Assembly (NCBI RefSeq): GCF_018500185.1
Contig: NZ_JAHBGI010000010.1
Location: 62,001-126,000 of the forward strand
DNA: 64,000 bases
Source: Litoribacter ruber
Lineage (GTDB): Bacteria; Bacteroidota; Bacteroidia; Cytophagales; Cyclobacteriaceae
Direction of reading: 5' to 3'
Shown piece after piece: positions 59,066 to 64,000 of the stretch; the first letter of the stretch is position 1; each line of letters opens with the position of its first letter. The position numbers and the translations under genes were made by a program. A model generated the notes under the pieces. That model searched no databases, was not told where the DNA came from, and saw only the letters and a list, made by a program, of their open reading frames with translations.

Positions 59066-59762
59066 AGTTAGAATTGTCAAGTCAATTGATGACAAAGAGG
59101 CCGCTGAAAAATATATTCAAGGACATCATAAAGTACTTGAGGCATATGGCGTGACAAAGGTTACATCCGCCGATACTTCTTGGATTAACAATCCAAATTG
59201 TTTCTTGATTCTAGTCGAAAATCTCGAGGACGGTAGAGTTCTAGGAGGAGGAAGAATTCAAATGAAAACTGAAAATAATGATCTCCCTCTAGTTGAAGCT
59301 GTTAGAGAAATTGATGTGGGGATAAATCAGTATATGGATTCTATTGGTACAGCACAGGTTGCTGAGTTTTGTGGACTTTGGAATTCTAAAGAAGTAGCGG
59401 GCTTTGGAATTGGTAGTATTTATTTAGGAAGAGTGGGTGCAGCTATATGTACTCAATTAAATGTAAATAAACTTCTAGCATTATGCTCACCAGCTACCCT
59501 CAGGAACTGTAAAAGAGTTGGTTTTTCAATTATAGAATCTTTAGGGGTTGATGGTAAGTTTTATTACCCGAAAGAGGGATTGATTGCTACAGCTTTGGAA
59601 ATTAACAATGTTGAAAACTTGCCAAATGCAACAAATGATGATAGGGATTTTATATTTAAATTGAGGAAAGATATTAATTTTTCTGTTCAAGAATCAGGCC
59701 CTAAAGGGGAAATGTCAATAGAGTTTGATATTAAAATTATGTCTTCAACAATGGTGATGTAA
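59055..59762 (+). CDS. Predicted acyltransferase with autoinducer/N-acyl-amino-acid-synthase-like features
   Basis: This 235-residue protein is not a standard annotated family to my eye, but the order of elements fits GNAT-related acyl synthases. A ligand-binding strand FLILVENLEDGRVLGGGRIQ lies near 51-70, an acidic AEFCGLWNSKEVAGFGIG lies near 103-120 where acetyl/acyl carrier would bind, then a helix ICTQLNVNKLLALC, and ATLRNCKRVGFSIIESLG near 146-163 resembles the RxGF end of such enzymes. LuxI- and FeeM-type synthases share this plan. The C-terminal 65 residues are extra. It starts 11 bases before the ThiF-like stop and ends one base before the kinase gene. DNA is very AT-rich. The substrates are unknown; it could also be a plain N-acetyltransferase. 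Confidence 0.6.
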   Translation: MKVKVRIVKSIDDKEAAEKYIQGHHKVLEAYGVTKVTSADTSWINNPNCFLILVENLEDGRVLGGGRIQMKTENNDLPLVEAVREIDVGINQYMDSIGTAQVAEFCGLWNSKEVAGFGIGSIYLGRVGAAICTQLNVNKLLALCSPATLRNCKRVGFSIIESLGVDGKFYYPKEGLIATALEINNVENLPNATNDDRDFIFKLRKDINFSVQESGPKGEMSIEFDIKIMSSTMVM

Positions 59763-59763
59763 T

Positions 59764-61896
59764 ATGAAAAATAACAATAGTTTAATTTTTGTTTTTGGGT
59801 TTTTCATAAGTGTAATTGTTTCTATTTTAATTATATTACATTTTTTTGAAAGAGATGATTTAAATGTCGTTTACAATTTCACTCTGTTTGAACTGGAAGA
59901 AAGTTTGGAAGGGCTTTCAATAAGTGAGCTTAAGGAGGTTGAGGATGTCTTATCGCTTAATGATAGGGAGTTCGATCAATCTTTATTAGTTGGGTTTAAT
60001 GTAGATAATAACATTGACAGAACAATTGATAAATATGTTTTGGAGTTTTCAAATCCTCATCTACATAAGGTAGATTTATATAGAGTAAATGATGAAGGAG
60101 TAATTCAGCTTTTTCGACAAGCTGGTACATTGGTTCCTAACTCAAATCCTTTAACCTATCCTCGTCCCGTATTTGAAATTGACACAAAAGAACTTGAAGG
60201 TAGTTTTTTTATTGTAGATGTTTTTTCAACTGAGCCTATTGGCTTTAATTTAATACTTACGGAAAAATTTGATTTTTTGAGTAAGTATACTAACAGAGTG
60301 ATGCTATTTAATGTTTATTTGGGTTTAATGCTCGCTTTATTTTTATATAACCTTATTTTATTTTTTTTAATAAAAGATCGGCTTTATTTCTATTATTCTT
60401 TTTATGTTCTTTTCATTAGTCTTGCCCAGCTTTCCATAGTAGGAGTTACCTTTTATTATTTTCTCGGGGAAAATACTTATCTGTATAATTTGAGTATAAT
60501 TTTATTCCCCTCAATAGCAGGTGTCCTGGCAGTTTTATTTATACGGCTATTTCTAAAAACTTCCCACTTTGTTCCAGTCATGGACAAATTGTTAAAAGCT
60601 TTAACTGCTGTTTATGCGTTGGCGATTATATGCCGTTTGACAAACTTTGTTTCCCTGAGTTATACGATAGTAGATGTTGCCGGTGTAGCTGGAGTTGTAT
60701 TGTTTATGACAGTGGGTGTCAAGATAGCGTTGAGAGGTTATCGACCTGCTATATTTTTTCTTACCGCATGGGCAGTTTTCTTAGTGGGATTATTGATTTT
60801 TGTTATGCAGAATTTTGGTATTATAACTATTTCTTCTGCATCTAATTTACCTATGCTAATTGGGACTGCTTTCGAAGCTATTTTACTTTCTCTTGCTTTA
60901 GCTGATAGGATTAATATCCTCAAAAAGGAAAAGGAGCAGGAGCAATATGAAAAGCTTGCAGCACTTAAAGAAAATGAGAGATTAGTAAAAGAACAAAATC
61001 TAATACTTGAAGAGAAAGTCCATATTCGAACTGAAGAGCTCGAAAAAACGCTTAAAAACCTTCAGGATACCCAGACACAATTGGTTAACCAAGAAAAAAT
61101 GGCCTCTCTGGGACAGTTGACAGCAGGAGTGGCGCATGAGATCAATAACCCGATCAACTTTGTGAGTTCCAATGTCAACCCGCTGAAAAGGGATGTGGCA
61201 GACTTGATCGAGATTATGGATGCCTACAGAGAAAAAGGGGCCAAGGAGTTTTCCGATGCTTCTTTGAAGGAATTGAAAAATCTGGAAGATGAGATTGAAT
61301 TAGAGTACGTAATAGGTGAAATTGATCAATTGCTTCAAGGTATGGAAGATGGAGCAAAGCGTACGGTTGAGATTGTCAAAGGCTTGAAGCTATTTTCAAG
61401 AATTGACGAGCAGGATGTGAAAAAAGTTGATATTCACGCTGGTATAAGCAGTACACTCGTGCTTCTCAACAGCAGTATGTCCAATAAGATACAAATCGTA
61501 AAAGACTTTGGTCAGATTCCGATGGTGGAATGCCTGGCGGGCAAGATCAACCAGGTCTTTATGAATATTGTAAATAATGCGGTTCATGCCCTCACAGAAC
61601 ATTTGGATAAAAACCCGAATCCCGAGATCATTATCAGGACTTCCATGGACGGGGATGATTTTGTGAAAATAGAAATCATCGACAATGGGCCGGGGATTCC
61701 CGATGAAGTAAAAGCCAGAATATTTGAACCTTTCTTTACCACCAAACCGGTTGGAAAAGGTACTGGGCTTGGACTTTCAATAGTTTTCACTATTATTGAA
61801 AAACATAGCGGGACACTTGAAGTGGAAAGCTGCCCAGATGCTGGTACCGCATTTATCATTAGGCTGCCAGTTCATCAAGAATCTGATATGATATGA
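59764..61896 (+). CDS. 7TMR-DISM sensor histidine kinase
   Basis: This 710-residue protein has an N-terminal membrane helix (8-28), a periplasmic 7TMR-DISM extracellular-type domain (30-170) and seven membrane helices at about 180-390. A coiled coil follows (395-440, KEKEQEQYEKLAALKENERL), then a HisKA-type phosphoacceptor region with GVAHEINNPINFV (His458) and an ATPase domain (N box NIVNNAVHAL, G1 DNGPGIPD near 640, G2 GKGTGLGLSIV). The sensor half is very AT-rich, while the kinase half is not. The change falls near 61080, residue 439, at the coiled-coil end. It overlaps the next gene by four bases (ATGA). The ligand is unknown. Confidence 0.92.
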   Translation: MKNNNSLIFVFGFFISVIVSILIILHFFERDDLNVVYNFTLFELEESLEGLSISELKEVEDVLSLNDREFDQSLLVGFNVDNNIDRTIDKYVLEFSNPHLHKVDLYRVNDEGVIQLFRQAGTLVPNSNPLTYPRPVFEIDTKELEGSFFIVDVFSTEPIGFNLILTEKFDFLSKYTNRVMLFNVYLGLMLALFLYNLILFFLIKDRLYFYYSFYVLFISLAQLSIVGVTFYYFLGENTYLYNLSIILFPSIAGVLAVLFIRLFLKTSHFVPVMDKLLKALTAVYALAIICRLTNFVSLSYTIVDVAGVAGVVLFMTVGVKIALRGYRPAIFFLTAWAVFLVGLLIFVMQNFGIITISSASNLPMLIGTAFEAILLSLALADRINILKKEKEQEQYEKLAALKENERLVKEQNLILEEKVHIRTEELEKTLKNLQDTQTQLVNQEKMASLGQLTAGVAHEINNPINFVSSNVNPLKRDVADLIEIMDAYREKGAKEFSDASLKELKNLEDEIELEYVIGEIDQLLQGMEDGAKRTVEIVKGLKLFSRIDEQDVKKVDIHAGISSTLVLLNSSMSNKIQIVKDFGQIPMVECLAGKINQVFMNIVNNAVHALTEHLDKNPNPEIIIRTSMDGDDFVKIEIIDNGPGIPDEVKARIFEPFFTTKPVGKGTGLGLSIVFTIIEKHSGTLEVESCPDAGTAFIIRLPVHQESDMI

Positions 61897-63008
61897 TAAC
61901 CGAAAAGATTAAGGTTTTATATATTGACGATGAGGACAACAACTTAAACTCTTTTAAAGCGAGTTTGAGGAAGGACTTTGTCGTGCACACAGCAATCAAC
62001 GCGGAAGCTGGGCTGGAAATGGTCAAATTTGAAGAATATCAAGTGGTCATAGCCGATCAGCGCATGCCTGAAATTACTGGTGTGGAGTTCTTTGAAAAAC
62101 TCATTGCGATCAACCCTAATCCCATAAGAATACTGCTTACCGGTTATTCAGACATCAAATCTGTGATAGATGCCATCAACAAGGGCGAGGTATACAGGTT
62201 CATTGACAAGCCTTGGAACATCGAGCAGATCAAAAATGCGATCTATAATGCGGGAGAGATATATTTCACCCGTAAGGAACTGAAGGATAAAAATGACAAG
62301 CTCAAAAAAGTACATACTGAAATGAATCAGTTTGTATATAGCCTTTCGCATGAATTGAGAGGACCTTTGATGAGTATATCGGGCATATCCAAGCTGGCAA
62401 AGCTGGAAAATCAAAATCCTGAAGTCCTGGAGTATTTTACCATGATAGATCATGCAACCGACAAACTTGACGATTTTATTTATAAAATGCTGGACTTTTA
62501 TAGGTCCACTAAAATCGAAAACAAAATAGTGGCCATTGATTTCAACAAGGTATTGAGTCAACAATATGCTGCTTACCAGGAAAAATGGGATTTGGAAGAT
62601 GTAGCAGTGGACTTCAACGTCAATCAAACGTTTGATTTTTATACCGATGATTCCAAGCTAAGGGTAATTCTGAACAACCTTTTCGGAAATGCCTTCAATT
62701 TTCAGAAGAAGGATAATCCATTTAAAAAGATTAGAATCGACGTCGAAGTTACTGAGGATAATGCCATAATTGAGGTTTTTGACAACGGTATAGGTATTGA
62801 TGAAAAACTTCAGAAAGAAGTATTTAACCTTTTTCAGCGGGCTACCCAGCAAAATGTGGGCTCAGGAATCGGTCTTTACATGGTCAAAGAATCCGTGGAA
62901 CTCATGCAGGGCAAAATAACGCTCCAGTCAAAAATGGGAGAGGGGACCCATGTGAGGGTGGAATTACCCAACCTCCAACAAATCCCCGCTTCTCCAATTA
63001 CTGTTTAA
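61893..63008 (+). CDS. Receiver-histidine kinase hybrid
   Basis: This 371-residue protein has an N-terminal receiver (5-120) with VLYIDDEDNN, the phosphoacceptor Asp in VIADQRMPEITG near 54 and Lys in FIDKPWN. A kinase follows, with HisKA SLSHELRGPLMSISG (His near 153), N box ILNNLFGNAFNF, G1 VFDNGIGIDE and G2 GSGIGLYMV. It has no membrane helix, so it should be a cytoplasmic relay that receives phosphate from the 7TM kinase (inferred) and may pass it on. The receiver is paralogous to that of the divergent regulator at 57229-57699. Its 3' end overlaps the convergent SIMPL gene by 11 bases. Confidence 0.92.
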   Translation: MITEKIKVLYIDDEDNNLNSFKASLRKDFVVHTAINAEAGLEMVKFEEYQVVIADQRMPEITGVEFFEKLIAINPNPIRILLTGYSDIKSVIDAINKGEVYRFIDKPWNIEQIKNAIYNAGEIYFTRKELKDKNDKLKKVHTEMNQFVYSLSHELRGPLMSISGISKLAKLENQNPEVLEYFTMIDHATDKLDDFIYKMLDFYRSTKIENKIVAIDFNKVLSQQYAAYQEKWDLEDVAVDFNVNQTFDFYTDDSKLRVILNNLFGNAFNFQKKDNPFKKIRIDVEVTEDNAIIEVFDNGIGIDEKLQKEVFNLFQRATQQNVGSGIGLYMVKESVELMQGKITLQSKMGEGTHVRVELPNLQQIPASPITV

Positions 63009-63696
63009 ACCCAAATGTAACCAAGACCTTGTCGGTCAAAGTCTGCTCTTCGGGCAGCAGCACCGGCGAGGTTTTGGCGCTTTCCATACTGGCATCCATG
63101 GCCATGCGCATCATAGGGCGTGCAAAGTTTTCCTGGCTTTTATATTGTACCTTTTTGACCATTAATTCTCCCAAATTCATTGCGGACGCTATCGTATTCG
63201 CCCTTCTCTGCGCATCTTCCAGGGCCAGTTTCAAAAGTTCCTCTTCTTTGGATTTGCGCAAGTCATCAGTCAACTGAAAGCTTACCGAATAATTCAACTC
63301 CTCATACTCCCCCAGTACTTCCATTACTTTAAACAGTGACTGTTCGAGCTCATTCACTTTAATGTTCAAGGTCTGGGATGCGACGTATCCACTGTCTTTG
63401 GAGGAACCTCTTTGGTATATGCGGTTGATGTTGACGAAATAGTTGCTGGTGAAAACTTCCATGTCCTCAATTTTGGCTTTTTCGAGGTTTTTTATGATGG
63501 TGTTTGTCTTTTTATTAAGGGCCTGGGAGGCTTGGGAAGCCTGCATGGCTTTGAGCTGTAGATTGACTGATAGCAGGGCTTGGTCAGGCTTGATTTTTAT
63601 TTCACTTTGCCCTTCTACCTCGATGAGGTTGTCTTGAGCCATAATTGGAGCCGACAGTGCGACTAGGAACAAAAGGGAAAGGATAGCTGCTCTCAT
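62998..63696 (-). CDS. SIMPL domain (DUF541) exported protein
   Basis: This 232-residue protein has a signal peptide (MRAAILSLLFLVALSAPIMA) and a SIMPL/DUF541 domain: NLIEVEGQSEIKIKPDQALL at the start, then a long helical and strand segment (LNIKVNELEQSLFKVMEVLG), and the typical end LTDKVLVTFGF. It probably sits in the periplasm or outer membrane; members such as BP26 form channel-like rings. The function is unknown. It converges with the receiver-kinase gene, and its start faces the ppa promoter. Confidence 0.92.
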   Translation of the reverse strand: MRAAILSLLFLVALSAPIMAQDNLIEVEGQSEIKIKPDQALLSVNLQLKAMQASQASQALNKKTNTIIKNLEKAKIEDMEVFTSNYFVNINRIYQRGSSKDSGYVASQTLNIKVNELEQSLFKVMEVLGEYEELNYSVSFQLTDDLRKSKEEELLKLALEDAQRRANTIASAMNLGELMVKKVQYKSQENFARPMMRMAMDASMESAKTSPVLLPEEQTLTDKVLVTFGFKQ

Positions 63697-63784
63697 GTTT
63701 TTGTGATTTGTAGATAAGACGGTAACGAGAAAGGTAACGCTACGGTTTTATTGAAAAATATATAACAAAATAGCAAATAATTAC

Positions 63785-63815
63785 TTTGGAAACAGGGTAA
63801 ATGGCCGTAATTTTG
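63785..63815 (+). promoter_or_regulatory. Bacteroidota-type promoter of ppa
   Basis: TTTG (63785-63788) is followed after exactly 19 bases by TAATTTTG (63808-63815), a full match to TTTG-N19-TAnnTTTG. Transcription should start about 5 bases later, giving a leader of roughly 30 bases before the ATG at 63852. Confidence 0.75.
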
Positions 63816-63851
63816 CGTTCTATTTGAATTTTGAAATTTAAAGTTTTTGAT

Positions 63852-64000
63852 ATGATAAATCCATGGCACGATGTGCAGATCGGTAAAGATGCACCGGAAT
63901 ATGTGACCGGAGTAATTGAAATCCCTAAAGGTAGCAAAGGTAAGTATGAGCTGGACAAGAAGACCGGCATGTTGCTATTGGACAGGGTGTTGTTTTCAGC
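63852..64000 (+). CDS. ppa: Inorganic pyrophosphatase, N-terminal part
   Basis: Only the first 49 codons are in the window. They read [20 protein letters not shown], then [20 protein letters not shown] and LLLDRVLFS. This is the conserved start of family I soluble pyrophosphatases, including the [14 protein letters not shown] core that binds phosphate and the following L-x-R-V-L. It hydrolyses pyrophosphate to two phosphates. A good promoter lies 37 bases upstream. The gene runs off the right edge. Confidence 0.92.
   Translation, partial: MINPWHDVQIGKDAPEYVTGVIEIPKGSKGKYELDKKTGMLLLDRVLFS

Overview
The window is a piece of a chromosome from a member of the Bacteroidota, most likely order Cytophagales (Cyclobacteriaceae-like; inferred from gene content, not from a database search). 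The pointers are a fused lpxC-fabZ gene, a PorX-type response regulator of the type IX secretion system, several families largely confined to this phylum (DUF4296, DUF3822, TIGR02757, 7TMR-DISM kinases), and promoters of the form TTTG-N19-TAnnTTTG. No rRNA, tRNA, CRISPR array or phage module was seen.

Layout. 1-8.2 kb: a truncated TMEM260-like (DUF2723) membrane glycosyltransferase, a membrane protein, a TPR protein, an Lrp regulator, then Nudix, MATE, hotdog thioesterase and M24 peptidase genes. 8.2-20.2 kb, mostly minus strand: YhhN protein, MFS transporter, prfB with its programmed frameshift, and a run of short-spaced genes (globin, plsC, gatC, a large membrane-TPR protein, a LolD-like ATPase, a cobalamin adenosyltransferase, ilvE), with nfeD upstream. 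20.5-23.2 kb: a LysM/RlpA-like wall protein and two small genes. 23.2-24.9 kb: a six-unit tandem repeat array. 24.9-32.1 kb: pyrE, two Nudix genes, coaD, DUF3822, a RecD-like helicase, DUF1573 and a GT14 glycosyltransferase. 32.1-35.2 kb: an AT-rich type II restriction-modification cassette with its own controller gene, preceded by an 11-bp repeat tract and a perfect 21-bp hairpin. 35.5-42.2 kb: cell wall hydrolases (SGNH, S66, PBP4-type), DUF423, YggS, GH3 and LysE genes. 42.6-45.4 kb: a short Bat (aerotolerance-type) operon. 45.5-57.2 kb: housekeeping genes (mutS2; the lpxD-lpxC/fabZ-lpxA lipid A operon; porX-tsaE-ald). 57.2-63.0 kb: a signalling locus. The end carries a SIMPL protein and the start of ppa.

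The most interesting part is 57.2-63.0 kb. A ThiF/E1-like protein that resembles the N-terminal half of Rv1355c-type proteins overlaps a gene for a predicted acyltransferase whose order of motifs recalls autoinducer or N-acyl-amino-acid synthases. These are followed by a 7TM-DISM sensor kinase and a receiver-kinase hybrid. A paralogous single-receiver gene lies divergently upstream. A strongly AT-rich island starts inside the ThiF gene and stops inside the kinase gene just before the dimerisation/phosphoacceptor domain. It therefore covers the synthase-like gene and only the sensor half of the kinase, as would be expected of a swapped signal/receptor specificity cassette.

The intergenic spaces carry at least five families of dispersed, often self-complementary repeats (GTAC-rich, GACGGAAGACCG, CACAGAG/CGCAAAGA, AATGATGAA, and GCCTGCC palindromes). 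Some copies act as terminator-like hairpins, and some have been taken into coding ends (dacB N-terminus, GT14 C-terminus).
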